From an uncultured Alphaproteobacteria bacterium (GTDB lineage Bacteria > Pseudomonadota > Alphaproteobacteria > Rhizobiales > Ancalomicrobiaceae), in NCBI GenBank assembly GCA_937864925.1, contig CALMFH010000051.1, forward strand, positions 1 through 35,956: 35,956 nucleotides of DNA. The letters run 5' to 3'. The notes under the pieces are model-generated. The model had not been told where the DNA came from. It worked only from the letters and a program-made list of their open reading frames with translations, and ran no database searches. Each line of letters starts with the position of its first letter. Positions within the stretch are counted from its first letter, which is position 1. Positions 7,812 to 17,571 of this stretch are shown here, one piece after another. The position numbers and the translations under genes are program-made.

Positions 7812-10800
7812 TCAGACCGAGCGTCGGCGCTTGTCGGTGATGCGGCGGAGGCGCATCCCTGCCCGGCCGGGGCGGCCGAGCAACAGCGGCAGATCGGCGG
7901 CGGGCAGCGGCCGGGAGAAGTGCCAGCCCTGGGCGAAATCGCAACCGAGCCGCACCAGTTCGTCGAACTGGGCGCGGGTCTCGACGCCCTCGGCCAGCAC
8001 CTCGAGCTTGAGGTTGCGGGCGAGCGAGATGATCGCGGCGGCGATCTCCACCGAGGTCGGGTCGTCGGGCATGTCGGCGACGAAGCTGCGGTCGATCTTG
8101 AGCTTGTCGATGGGCAGGCGGCGCAGATAGGCGAGCGACGACCAGCCGGTGCCGAAATCGTCGATCGACAGGCGCACGCCCATCTCACGCAGCGCCGTGA
8201 GACGGCGCTCGGCCTCGGGCCCCTGATCCATCAGGGCGCCTTCGGTGATCTCGATCTCCAGACACCGGGCCGGGACGCCGGTTTCGGCGAGCGCTTCGGC
8301 GATGCGGCGCGGCACGTCGGCGCGTTGGAACTCGCGCGGGCTGAGGTTGACCGCCATGGTGTCGAGGCCGAGGTCGGCGTCGAGCCATTCGCGCATCTGG
8401 CGGCAGGCGGTGCGCAGCACCCATTCGCCGATGGCGATGATCAGGCCGGTCTCCTCGGCGATCGGGATGAAGCGGTCGGGCGGGATCAGTCCGTGGATCG
8501 GGTCGCGCCAGCGCAACAGCGCCTCGACGCCCCGGATGCGGCCGTCGCGGGTGGAGACCTGCGGCTGATAGTGGAGTTCGAACTCGCCGCGCTCGAGTGC
8601 CCGGCGCAGGCCGGCCTCGGTCTCCAGACGGATGGCGGCGGCGGCGGTCAGTACCTCCTCGTAGAAGCGGTGGGTGGCCCGTCCGGCGCCCTTGGCTTCG
8701 TAGAGGGCGGTGTCGGCGTGCTGGATCAACTCGTTGGCGACGACGCCGTCGGCCGGGAAGAGCGAGATGCCGATCGAGGTGGAGATGAAGATCTCCTGTC
8801 CCTCGGAGAGGACGAAGGGCTGGTTCATCCGTTCGATCAGACGGTGGGCGAGATCGGCGGCGTGGTCATGGCCACCGATGGTGGGCACCAGGCCGACGAA
8901 CTCGTCACCGCCGAGGCGCGCCAACATCGCTTCGGGCGGCAGCATCTCGCGCAGGCAGCGCGACACCAACCAGAGCAGTTCGTCGCCGGCGGCGTGGCCG
9001 AGGCTGTCGTTGACGTTCTTGAAGCGGTCGAGGTCGAGGAACAGTACGGCGCCGGTCACGGCGGTCTCGAGCGCCCGCTCGACGGCGCGGTCGAGCTCCT
9101 CGAGCAGCAGGACGCGGTTCGGCAGGTCGGTCAGGGAGTCGTGATGGGCGAGATGGGCGAGGCGCGCCTCCGACTGCTTCAACGGTCCGATGTCGACGAA
9201 GGTGCCGACGTAGTTGATGACCCGGCCGCCGTCGTCGCGGACGCTCGAGATCGTCAGCCACTCGGGGTAGATCTCGCCGTTGCGGCGCTTGTTCCAGATC
9301 TCGCCCTGCCAGTGGCCGACGCGTTCGATGGTCTTCCACATGTCGACGTAGAAGGTGGCGTCGTGGCGACCCGACCGCAATGTCTGCAGGCTGCCGCCGA
9401 CGATCTCCTGGCGCGGCCAGCCGGTGATGGTGGTGAAGGCGGGATTGACGTCGATCACCCGACCGGTGGTTTCGGTGATCACCACGCCTTCCTGGGTGTT
9501 GGTGAAGACGGCGGCGGCGCGGCGCAGCTCGGCCTCGTCGCGCTTGCGGTCGGTGATGTCGGCGTGGGTGCCGACCATACGCACCGCCCGACCGTCGGCG
9601 TCGCGTACGACGAAGCCGCGGGTGAGCACGTGGCGCCAGGTGCCGTCGGTCGTGCGTAGGCGGAACTCGGTCGACAGTGCTTCGGTCCGCCCCTTGAGGA
9701 CGTCGTGCAGGTGGGCCTCGGCCTGGTCGAGGTCGTCGGGATGGACCCGCTGTTTCCAGACCCGCCAGTCCTCGTTCTCGCCGTCGGCGTCGAAACCGAG
9801 GATCTCGCGGCATCGCGGTGAGCGGAAGATGGTGCCGGCGGCGACGTCCCAGTCCCACAGACCGTCGGCGGAGCCGCGGATGGCGAGATCGAAGCGCTCC
9901 TCGCTCGCCCGCAGCGCGTTCTCCGCGGTGTGGCGGGCGGAGACGTCTTCGACGACCGCCAGAATATAGGGAACCGCGTCCGCGGCGTCGCGTACCAACG
10001 AGGCGGTGATCGCCACCCAGGCGACCGAGCCGTCGCGGCGGCGGATGCGGCGCTCGGAGGTCATGCTCCGGATCTCGCCGGAGACGAGCGTGCGCAGGGA
10101 CCGTGCCACCGCGATCCGTTCCTCGGAATGGAGGATCTCGGCGATCGGCACCGACATGACGTCTTCGCCGTCGTAGCCGGCGATCTCGGCGAGACGCCGG
10201 TTGCAGCGGATCCAACCGCCGTCGAGGGCGAGGTGGGCGATACCGACGGCGGCTTGTTCGAAGGTGGAGCGGAAGCGTTCCTCGGCCGCCTGGGCCCGGT
10301 GGCGCTCGCCGATCTCGCGATAGGCGGCGTCGAGGCGCTGGCGCTGCCACGACAGGATCGCGATACCGAGGCCGGCGCCGAGCGCCAGGAGGATCGACAG
10401 GCCGGTCCCGAACGCCAGCCCGTTGATCTCGGCGAGGGCTTCGGCTTCGTCGATCTTGGTGACGAGGATCCAACCGGTCGCCGGGATCGTCGCCATGGCG
10501 GCGAGGACCCGTTCGCCGCGGTAGTCCATACCGGTGGCCGAGCTGTCGCCGAAGCGGACATGCCGGACGGCGGGCAGATCGACGCGGTCGAGGGGGATGC
10601 GGCGGGTGAACGGTGCACCTTTGCCGAGGCGTGTGTCGGTCAGCGGTACGACCGCGTCGCCCTCACGACGGACCATGGCGTTCTCGCCGGTGCGGCTCGG
10701 CATCGGCCAGGAGGTGAGGTACGGAAAGAGCCATGTGGCGGCGTCGACGTCGACGACGGCGAATGCGAGAGGGCTTCCCCGCTGCATCCCGAGGTCGAAG

Positions 10801-11525
10801 ATCGGGGCGAGCCAAGCCATGTGGACCGAGCCGTCGGACCGGCGATGGAGATCGAGCAGCGTCACCCGCGTACCCGTCGCGCTGCGGGCGAGAGCGGTAT
10901 GGAATTCCGGCGCTTCCGAAATGGCCGAAGCGTCGCCGAGGAGCAGGCGTCCCTCGCCGTCGACCAGGGCGACACCGTGATATCCGCGGTTGCCGCGGAT
11001 CACCGCCAGCGTCTCCTCCAGAGCGTCGGCCTCTTGGGTCGAGCGGGTGTCGAGCCACCGCTCCAGCAGATCGCGGCGTACCGGGTCGCGTGCCAACATC
11101 TCGGCGTCGCCGTGGCGTTCCTCGTACCAACGGCCGATGGCGGCGACCTCGAGCCGGGCCAGGCCTTCGAGTTTGCGGAGCGCCTCGGCTTCGATCGTCG
11201 AGGACTGGGCGCGATAGGCGACGTGGGCGATCACCAGGACCGACACGACCGCCGCGGCCAGGGCGATGATGGGCGCCGGCGAGGTGGCGGTGCGGCCGGT
11301 ACGTTCGGTCGTCACGCCGCGCGGCATACGCAACAGCGCCCAGACCAGGAGAAGCGACGTCGCGGCGACGAAGAACAGACCCTTGAAGACCGAGATCTCC
11401 ATCAGGGTGCGGTGATCGGTGATGTTCGCCAGGATCAGATCGGAGAAGAAGATCCACGCCGACGCGAACAGCGCATAGGCCGCCACCACTCGTATCACGT
11501 AGGATCTGCGCGGTTCGACGTTCAT
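7812..11525 (-). CDS. Membrane-bound PAS-GGDEF-EAL cyclic-di-GMP enzyme
   Basis: This protein of about 1237 residues should make and degrade cyclic di-GMP. Two membrane segments lie near the N-terminus, a third at about residue 95, then an extracytoplasmic sensor region resembling a Cache domain of some 250 residues, and a fourth segment (ILLALGAGLGIAILSW). Three PAS domains follow (the second has the 'GLWDWDVAAGTIF' PAS-fold-3 style with a PAC tail). The GGDEF motif is intact (LARLGGDEFVGL), but the inhibitory RxxD site before it is missing. The EAL domain keeps EALLRW, the Asn of AVNLSP, EITEGALM, DDFGTGWSS, the Lys of KLKIDRSF and EGVET, so it should be an active phosphodiesterase. The ATG at 11525 was chosen for GGGA upstream and because the segment before it is not protein-like. 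Confidence 0.92.
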   Translation of the reverse strand: MNVEPRRSYVIRVVAAYALFASAWIFFSDLILANITDHRTLMEISVFKGLFFVAATSLLLVWALLRMPRGVTTERTGRTATSPAPIIALAAAVVSVLVIAHVAYRAQSSTIEAEALRKLEGLARLEVAAIGRWYEERHGDAEMLARDPVRRDLLERWLDTRSTQEADALEETLAVIRGNRGYHGVALVDGEGRLLLGDASAISEAPEFHTALARSATGTRVTLLDLHRRSDGSVHMAWLAPIFDLGMQRGSPLAFAVVDVDAATWLFPYLTSWPMPSRTGENAMVRREGDAVVPLTDTRLGKGAPFTRRIPLDRVDLPAVRHVRFGDSSATGMDYRGERVLAAMATIPATGWILVTKIDEAEALAEINGLAFGTGLSILLALGAGLGIAILSWQRQRLDAAYREIGERHRAQAAEERFRSTFEQAAVGIAHLALDGGWIRCNRRLAEIAGYDGEDVMSVPIAEILHSEERIAVARSLRTLVSGEIRSMTSERRIRRRDGSVAWVAITASLVRDAADAVPYILAVVEDVSARHTAENALRASEERFDLAIRGSADGLWDWDVAAGTIFRSPRCREILGFDADGENEDWRVWKQRVHPDDLDQAEAHLHDVLKGRTEALSTEFRLRTTDGTWRHVLTRGFVVRDADGRAVRMVGTHADITDRKRDEAELRRAAAVFTNTQEGVVITETTGRVIDVNPAFTTITGWPRQEIVGGSLQTLRSGRHDATFYVDMWKTIERVGHWQGEIWNKRRNGEIYPEWLTISSVRDDGGRVINYVGTFVDIGPLKQSEARLAHLAHHDSLTDLPNRVLLLEELDRAVERALETAVTGAVLFLDLDRFKNVNDSLGHAAGDELLWLVSRCLREMLPPEAMLARLGGDEFVGLVPTIGGHDHAADLAHRLIERMNQPFVLSEGQEIFISTSIGISLFPADGVVANELIQHADTALYEAKGAGRATHRFYEEVLTAAAAIRLETEAGLRRALERGEFELHYQPQVSTRDGRIRGVEALLRWRDPIHGLIPPDRFIPIAEETGLIIAIGEWVLRTACRQMREWLDADLGLDTMAVNLSPREFQRADVPRRIAEALAETGVPARCLEIEITEGALMDQGPEAERRLTALREMGVRLSIDDFGTGWSSLAYLRRLPIDKLKIDRSFVADMPDDPTSVEIAAAIISLARNLKLEVLAEGVETRAQFDELVRLGCDFAQGWHFSRPLPAADLPLLLGRPGRAGMRLRRITDKRRRSV

Positions 11526-12101
11526 TCCGGTCCCGTTCCCACACCGGTCGTGGCCGCGATCTTCGGCCCTGTTCCGACGAGAGATCCGAGTCGAACGCCC
11601 GTCGAAGTCGTCCGACGAGTCGTTCCGGCCCGGAGTTCTCTTCGGTTCCTGGGACGAGCCTGCGCCGCCAACCATTACAATTCGCCTAATTCGGCGACGA
11701 GACGGGTAAGGAATGTCAGTACTTCCGTAGGGTTTCGCGAGGTTCGGAACGTCATTTCCGAGCAGTTCGTCCTGGCGCAGCCGATGGTCGGATGGAACGG
11801 GTGAGGTCGTCCCCAGGTCTCCGGCCGACGACGACTCGCGACTTCGCTCCGCCCGTCGGCGCCGGGAGACGGATACACCCGTGATCTTCCGTCGGATTCG
11901 ACGGGGGCGGCCGTCACGAACCGGCTCGGGTATCGGTGCCGACGTCACGGCGGCGGGGAGAAAGCGACGGCCCGTGGTCTTTTCATCTTACCAAGCCGAC
12001 ATCGAGGTCATACGATCTCCCGCCGGTCGTCGTCGACGGGCGCCCGCGTCGGCGGGTGCGGTCGCGACGCGGCGGGGCGCGGTAGGTCGGAGGGCAGGAC
12101 C
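11526..12101. other. Long divergent intergenic region
   Basis: These 576 bp lie between the cyclic-di-GMP enzyme gene (minus) and the FadR-type regulator gene (plus) and must hold both promoters. The interval 11670-11780 and the stretch near 11980 are AT-richer than the rest. At 11975-11993 TGGT and ACCA face each other 11 bases apart, resembling a loose GntR-type site. Reading frames here lack ribosome-binding sites or recognisable protein, so I call none. Confidence 0.5.
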
Positions 12102-12863
12102 GTGGAACCGGTGCGGAACCCGAAGTTGGCGGACGCCATCGCCGAACACCTCGAGCAGCTGATCCTGGAGGGGACGCTCCGGCCGGGAGAACGGCTCGCT
12201 TCGGAGCGCGAACTCTCGGAGAAGCTCGAGGTGTCGCGGCCGTCGCTGCGCGAGGCGCTCGACAAGCTCGAGGGACGCAAGCTGCTGCGCACCACGCGCG
12301 GCGGGACCTACGTCGCCCATTTCATGGCGCCGCTGACCGAGCCACTCGCCACGCTGATGCAGTCGAACGAGCAGGTGATCGTCGACTATCTCGAGTATCG
12401 CAGGATGGTGGAGGGGGCGACGGCGCGACTGGCCGCCCGGCGGGCCACCGAGTTCGACCGGCAGGCGATCGCGAGCTGCCTGGAGCGGATGAGGGCGGCC
12501 CACACGGACGAGGATCCTACGGCGGAGGCGGAGGCGGACGCCGATCTCCACATGCTGATCTACGAGGCGAGCCACAATCTCGTCGTCCTGCACGTCATGC
12601 GCGCGTTTTCGGAGATGCTGCGTGGCGATGTCTTCTACAATCGGCGCCGGCTCTACGTCACTCCGGGGGTGCGCGATCTCCTTCTCGCTCAACACGTGGC
12701 GATCGCCGAGGCCGTGCTCGCCGGCGATCCCGATCGGGCGGAGGCGGCGGCGGGCGATCACATCCGCTTCACCGCCGAAACGCTGGCGCGATTGCGCGAC
12801 GACGAGAAGCGGCTCGATCGGGCGCTGCGCCGCTTCGGCCGCAAGGACATCGTGGCGGGGTGA
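12102..12863 (+). CDS. GntR-family transcriptional regulator, FadR subfamily (PdhR/LldR-like)
   Basis: This 253-residue regulator has an N-terminal winged helix (LAS-ERELSEKLEVSRPSLREALDKLEGRKLL, residues about 32-63) and a C-terminal all-helical FCD ligand domain. In that domain the acidic and histidine residues that commonly bind a metal are present (DADLHMLIYEASHN, LAQHVAIAEAVLAGD, GDHIRFTAE). The ending resembles PdhR/LldR proteins, which sense pyruvate, lactate or other organic acids. The start is a GTG with GGAGG about nine bases upstream. It stands alone between a cyclic-di-GMP gene and a convergent glycosyltransferase gene, so its targets are not given by position. The palindrome before the mannonate dehydratase gene, 7 kb away, is one possible target. 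Confidence 0.9.
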   Translation: MEPVRNPKLADAIAEHLEQLILEGTLRPGERLASERELSEKLEVSRPSLREALDKLEGRKLLRTTRGGTYVAHFMAPLTEPLATLMQSNEQVIVDYLEYRRMVEGATARLAARRATEFDRQAIASCLERMRAAHTDEDPTAEAEADADLHMLIYEASHNLVVLHVMRAFSEMLRGDVFYNRRRLYVTPGVRDLLLAQHVAIAEAVLAGDPDRAEAAAGDHIRFTAETLARLRDDEKRLDRALRRFGRKDIVAG

Positions 12864-12878
12864 GCGTGTCCGGCCGGT

Positions 12879-13940
12879 TCAGCGGGCGAGGGTGGCGAGA
12901 TCGGCGAGAAGCGCGCGGGTGGCGACCGGCTTGGCGCGGGCGGCGACCGATGCGGCGATCGTCGCGGGCGTGAGGTCGCCGTCGAGGTCGGCGGCGAGGC
13001 GGGTGATCGCGACGAGGAAAGCGTCGGCGGTGAGATCCTCGGCGAAGCGGACGCCGGGATTGCCGGCGTAGGCGCCGACGAGGGTCGGCAGCTTCGACAG
13101 CACATAGGGACGGCCACAGGCCAGCGTCTCGACGACGATGAAGGGCGAGCCCTCGCCGAAGTGCGAGCACATCAGGCCCATGTGGCACTCGCCGATCGCC
13201 GCGGCGAGGCGAGGGGCGTCGAGGAGGCCGGAGCAGACGACATCGCCGGCGAGACCGGCCTCGGCGACGCGGTCGACGTCCTTGCCGAAGTAGCGGAACT
13301 CGATCGCCGTGCCGAAGCGGCGGCGGCCCTCGCGGATGATCTCGAAGAGCAGCTTCGGGTTCTTCTGTTCGACGATACGGCCGGCGTAGAAGACGATGAT
13401 CTTCGTGGTCGCCGGCAGGGGGGTGTGTGCGAAGACGTCGTCGTACCAGGCGTCGACATGGGAGAGGCGCGACCCGAGGCGGGCGACGACACCGGCCGAG
13501 AGGCCGCCGTCGTCGCGGCCGACGACCTGCACCCGGTCGGCGACGAAGGGCAGGAAGCGGCAGGCGAGATCGTGGATCAGGCGCTTGCTGCGCTCGCCTT
13601 TCCCCGGTCCGGTGCCGTGGATGGTGAAGACCTTGGCGCCGGGGAACATCCAGGCGAAGGCGGCGTACTCGGGGCGCGAGAACTCCAGCACTCGCCGTGG
13701 CGCGGCGGTGAGCGCGGCGCGAATGCGGCGGGCGTTCATGATCACCGCGAGGGCGAAGGGGATCCATTTCGGACCGGGGAGTTTCGGCAGGGGGAGGCCG
13801 AGGCGGTTCGGCGCCGGTCGCGCCGGCGGCTCGGAGACGAGCAGGGCCTCCTCGCCGGCGGCGGCGATGAGGGTGTCGACGTAGCGCTCGATGCCGCCTT
13901 GGGCATCGGTCACGTCGTTCTGGTGAAAGAACATGAACAT
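12879..13940 (-). CDS. GT4-type glycosyltransferase
   Basis: This 353-residue cytoplasmic enzyme probably transfers a sugar from a nucleotide sugar to a surface glycan or lipid precursor. The GT-B fold shows in the N-terminal glycine-containing start (NDVTDAQGGIERYV), the linker 'FYAGRIVEQKNPKLL' (184-198), and the C-terminal nucleotide-binding EX7E motif, Glu263 and Glu271 in 'GEGSPFIVVETLACGRP'. These are typical of GT4. It has no signal peptide or membrane span. The start may be the ATG at 13940 or at 13934, and no strong ribosome-binding site decides. It has no glycan-cluster neighbours, so acceptor and sugar are unknown. It ends 16 bp from the convergent regulator gene. Confidence 0.85.
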   Translation of the reverse strand: MFMFFHQNDVTDAQGGIERYVDTLIAAAGEEALLVSEPPARPAPNRLGLPLPKLPGPKWIPFALAVIMNARRIRAALTAAPRRVLEFSRPEYAAFAWMFPGAKVFTIHGTGPGKGERSKRLIHDLACRFLPFVADRVQVVGRDDGGLSAGVVARLGSRLSHVDAWYDDVFAHTPLPATTKIIVFYAGRIVEQKNPKLLFEIIREGRRRFGTAIEFRYFGKDVDRVAEAGLAGDVVCSGLLDAPRLAAAIGECHMGLMCSHFGEGSPFIVVETLACGRPYVLSKLPTLVGAYAGNPGVRFAEDLTADAFLVAITRLAADLDGDLTPATIAASVAARAKPVATRALLADLATLAR

Positions 13941-14025
13941 CGAGCGGTTCCGCCGTCCCGGCGCGGGCCGGGCTCCGGGACCACTCTGGCCGATCGATCT
14001 GAAGATCGGGTTGATGGCACGGGGG

Positions 14026-14055
14026 CGGCGAGGGCGACCGGAGCCGCCCTCGCCG
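14026..14055 (-). terminator. Probable terminator of glnK-amtB
   Basis: An 11-bp perfect inverted repeat (CGGCGAGGGCG / CGCCCTCGCCG) with an 8-nt loop lies just after the amtB stop. No T-run follows on the minus strand, so it may act with Rho or only stabilise the transcript end. Confidence 0.5.
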
Positions 14056-14063
14056 ATCCGGGT

Positions 14064-15371
14064 TCAGGTGTGCAGCGTCTCGCCGTGGAGGGCGAGGTCG
14101 AGGCCTTCGCGTTCCTGGTCGGAGGCGACACGCAGGGCGGTCATCAGGCTCGTCACCTTGAGCGCGATCCAGGTGCCGGCGACGCACCAGGCGGTGACCA
14201 CGCCGACGGCCAGCGCCTGCAGGCCGAACTGGCGCAGGTTGCCCTCGATCAGGCCGGAGACGGCGGTGTCCCCGGTGACGGCGGAGGTGGCGAAGACGCC
14301 GGCGAAGAGCGTGCCGATCAGGCCGCCGACGCCATGGACGCCGAAGACGTCGAGGCTGTCGTCGTAGTTCAGGCGATGCTTCAGCTCGGTGCAGCACCAG
14401 TAGCAGACGATGCCGCCGACGAGGCCGATGACGAGGCCGGACCAGGGCTCGATGTAGCCGGAGGCCGGGGTGATCATGCCGAGGCCGGCGATGGCGCCGG
14501 AGATCATGCCGAGCACCGAGGGCTTGCCGCGCTGCCACCATTCCATCGCGGTCCAGGCGACGGCGCCGGCGCAGGCCGAGAGGTGGGTGGCCATGATCGC
14601 CCAGACGGCGCGCGAGCCGGCGCCGAGCGCCGAACCGCCGTTGAAGCCGAACCAGCCGACCCACAGGAGGCCGGTGCCGGTCACCGCCATGGTGAGGTCG
14701 AAGGGGGCGAGGTTCTCGCGACCGAAGCCCATGCGGTTGCCGACGACCAGGGCGGCGACCAGACCGGCGACGCCGGCGTTGATGTGGACGACGGTGCCGC
14801 CGGCGAAGTCGATGACGCCCATGGCGCTCAGGAAGCCGCCGCCCCACACCCAGTGGGCGGAGGGGACGTAGACCAGGAAGAGCCAGATCACCGAGAAGAT
14901 CAGGAAGGCGGCGAAGCTCATGCGATCGGCGACCGAACCGCCGACCAGCGCCACGGTGATGACGGCGAAGGTCATCTGATAGGCGAGGAACAGCATCTCC
15001 GGAATGGTCTTGGCGAAGGGGCTGACCGTGTCGAGGCGGATGCCGGCGCCGAACAGGCGGGCGGCCGAGCCGATGAGGGCGCCCTCACCGGTGAAGGCCA
15101 GTGAATAACCGATGGCGTACCAAAGGATCGACACCACCGCGGTGGCGGCGACCGACTGGGCCATGGTGGCGAGCAGGTTCTTCTTGCGCACCATGCCGGC
15201 GTAGAACAGCGCCAGACCCGGCAGGGTCATCATCAGGACGAGGGCGGTGGCGGCGATCATGAAGCCGGTGTCGGCGGCATCGATCGGCGAACCGTCGGCG
15301 GCGACCGCGGCTCCGGCGCCGAGGCAGAGGACGAACGTCGCCCCGAGGAGGGACGCGAGACGGGTTGTCAT
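14064..15371 (-). CDS. amtB: Ammonium transporter AmtB
   Basis: This 435-residue inner-membrane channel carries ammonium inward. It begins with a cleavable signal-like segment (MTTRLASLLGATFVLCLGAGAAVAA) followed by 'DTGFMIAATALVLMMTLPGLALFYAGMVRKKN', the classic first membrane segment of the family. The twin histidines that line the pore are present, in 'AIMATHLSACAGAVAW' and in 'DVFGVHGVGGLIG'. The length is normal. It lies 67 bp downstream of glnK on the same strand, the usual order, and GlnK should block the channel when nitrogen is ample. I chose the ATG at 15371, which opens the signal peptide; another at 15404 is possible. Confidence 0.96.
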   Translation of the reverse strand: MTTRLASLLGATFVLCLGAGAAVAADGSPIDAADTGFMIAATALVLMMTLPGLALFYAGMVRKKNLLATMAQSVAATAVVSILWYAIGYSLAFTGEGALIGSAARLFGAGIRLDTVSPFAKTIPEMLFLAYQMTFAVITVALVGGSVADRMSFAAFLIFSVIWLFLVYVPSAHWVWGGGFLSAMGVIDFAGGTVVHINAGVAGLVAALVVGNRMGFGRENLAPFDLTMAVTGTGLLWVGWFGFNGGSALGAGSRAVWAIMATHLSACAGAVAWTAMEWWQRGKPSVLGMISGAIAGLGMITPASGYIEPWSGLVIGLVGGIVCYWCCTELKHRLNYDDSLDVFGVHGVGGLIGTLFAGVFATSAVTGDTAVSGLIEGNLRQFGLQALAVGVVTAWCVAGTWIALKVTSLMTALRVASDQEREGLDLALHGETLHT

Positions 15372-15438
15372 GGGAGATACCGTTGGGTGAGTTGCTGACG
15401 ACATCGGGCGGACGGGTCGTGGCGACCCGCTCGCGGGA

Positions 15439-15842
<404 letters not shown>

Positions 15843-15983
15843 TTCTGCTGACAACTCGATCAATGAGCAACTCGTTTACGCATTCGAAACCATCGGCGAG
15901 CGCGAAATTCGCCGCTGCTCGAGAGGCGATCAGAATCATGCCGAATTCTCGAGCATGTGCCGCTTCGCGCGGCAGGCGTCGAA

Positions 15984-17183
15984 TCAGGGTGTACCAGCCG
16001 CCCGGTGGCGGAATTCGGCGCGCAACAGTGCCGCGGCGACGGTGGCGGCGAGCGCCGGCAGGGCGAGCGCGGCGAGGGCCGCGGCGACCCCGCCGTGGTC
16101 GAGGACGAGCGCCACGGCGAAGGGGGCGAGGGCGGAGAACCAGAAGGCCGGCGCGCCGATGCGTCCGGTGATCGCGCCGTAGGAGCGGGGGTCGAACAGC
16201 ACCAGCGGCACCGAGCCGCGGGCGATGGTGACGAGGCCGTTGCCGGCGCCGCCGCCGATCGAGAAGGCCAGTGCGGCGGCGGTGCTGACCCCGGCGAAGG
16301 GAGCGAAGGCGAGCGAGACGGGCAGGGAGAGACAGGCGAAACAGGCGAGGTCGAGGGGGTGCAGGCGGCCCCCGGAGGCGAACTCGGCGAAGCGCGCCGC
16401 GGACTGGCCGACGCCGCGCAGGCTCGACACGGCGACGGCGGTGGGCAGGGCGAGGCCGAGGGCGAGCAGCAGCGGAATGAGATGGGCGGCCAGCGCCGAG
16501 GCGAGGACGCTGGTCGAGACCGCGACGATGCCGAAGAGGATCGCCGCCGCGCGCCGGTCGTCGGGTTCGGTGGCGAGGGGAGGCGGCAGGGCGTGAACGG
16601 GGCCGCGCGCCGCCGCCGGGGTGGCGCGGTCGGCGACGGTCGGGATCGCCAGATGCAGCGGCAGGGTGAGGAGGGCGAAACCGGCGAAGGCGAGGGTCGC
16701 GCCACGCCAGCCGAGGCGGGTGGCGAGTGCCTCGCCGACGAACCAGAAGACGGTGGAGGCGAGGCCGCCGGAGAGCGTCACGGTGGTGATGGCGCGGCGG
16801 GCGCCGACCGGGTCGATGCGGACGAGGGCGGCGAAGCAGGCGTCGTAGAGCGACATGCGCATGGCGATGCCGAGCACCATCCAGGCGGCGAACCAGTGGA
16901 CGAGATGATGGGCGGTGGCGAGAGCCACCAGACCGGCGGCGCCGGCGAGCGACCCCACCACCATCACCCGCCGCCCGCCGGCGCGATCGATGGCGCGGCC
17001 GATGGCGGGTGAGACGAAGCCCATCACCAGGAGGGCGACGGAGAAACCGCCGTGGACCACCCCGCGCGACCAACCGGTGTCGGCGACGATGCGATCGCCG
17101 AAGACGCCTACGGCATAGAAGGTGACACCCCAGCCGATCAACTGGGACAGGGAGAGCGCGGCGACGATGCGGCCGGTGATCAT
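15984..17183 (-). CDS. MFS transporter
   Basis: This 399-residue inner-membrane protein has the length and hydrophobic pattern of a 12-segment major facilitator. The loop between segments 2 and 3 carries a major-facilitator motif (SPAIGRAIDRAGGRRVMVVG). It starts MITGRIVAALSLSQLIGWGVTFYAVGVFG, a beginning seen in monocarboxylate/YbfB-like porters of proteobacteria. The substrate is not readable. It ends 141 bp before the sigma-54 promoter of glnK. The small secreted protein gene ends 37 bp before its start on the same strand, so the two may share a transcript. Confidence 0.88.
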   Translation of the reverse strand: MITGRIVAALSLSQLIGWGVTFYAVGVFGDRIVADTGWSRGVVHGGFSVALLVMGFVSPAIGRAIDRAGGRRVMVVGSLAGAAGLVALATAHHLVHWFAAWMVLGIAMRMSLYDACFAALVRIDPVGARRAITTVTLSGGLASTVFWFVGEALATRLGWRGATLAFAGFALLTLPLHLAIPTVADRATPAAARGPVHALPPPLATEPDDRRAAAILFGIVAVSTSVLASALAAHLIPLLLALGLALPTAVAVSSLRGVGQSAARFAEFASGGRLHPLDLACFACLSLPVSLAFAPFAGVSTAAALAFSIGGGAGNGLVTIARGSVPLVLFDPRSYGAITGRIGAPAFWFSALAPFAVALVLDHGGVAAALAALALPALAATVAAALLRAEFRHRAAGTP

Positions 17184-17220
17184 CGCTCCGGCCTTTCGGT
17201 CGCCGCAGTGGCGACTCGCC

Positions 17221-17427
17221 TCACCAGCGGCGATTGCGGACGCAGCGGCCGAACCGATTCATGTGGCGTCCCGGTCCGCAGCGCCAGCCGATCGGCTGCA
17301 CGTCGGTCGCGGCGGTCACGGCGGGTTTCGCCGGCGAGCGGTTGAGTGCCGAGGCCGGGGTGGCGAGCACCACGAGACCGGCGCAGACGAGAGACGCGGC
17401 GAAGAGCGAAACGGACGAACGCTTCAT
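17221..17427 (-). CDS. Small secreted Cys/Gly-rich protein
   Basis: This 68-residue exported protein has a signal peptide of about 27 residues ending near PASA. The mature end reads WRCGPGRHMNRFGRCVRNRRW, a CGPG-H-x-N-x-FGRC-type motif shared by many short rhizobial exported proteins of unknown function (in the style of the GCG_CRPN group, an assignment by eye). Two cysteines could form a disulfide. The gene is supported by GGGGAG eight bases before the ATG. A longer reading frame to 17550 has no such support. It may be cotranscribed with the MFS gene 37 bp downstream. Role unknown. Confidence 0.75.
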   Translation of the reverse strand: MKRSSVSLFAASLVCAGLVVLATPASALNRSPAKPAVTAATDVQPIGWRCGPGRHMNRFGRCVRNRRW

Positions 17428-17571
17428 GGTGGATCTCCCCAGGACGGCCGGATGGCCCGGCCACGGTCCACCGTGGCCTGCCGCAGGGTAATACGAAACG
17501 ATTGAAAGCGACAAGAACCGACCCGCGGACGCGTGGCGACCTCGTCGCAAGGCGGGACGGCGTGCCGGGGT

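Noticed and set aside
11675-11917. 80-residue reading frame in the long intergenic region
   Set aside because: No ribosome-binding site and no protein-like pattern.
13161-15104. Long plus-strand reading frame opposite the glycosyltransferase and amtB genes
   Set aside because: Its Asp/Gly/Ala-rich composition is typical of antisense frames in high-GC genes, and both opposite genes are certain.
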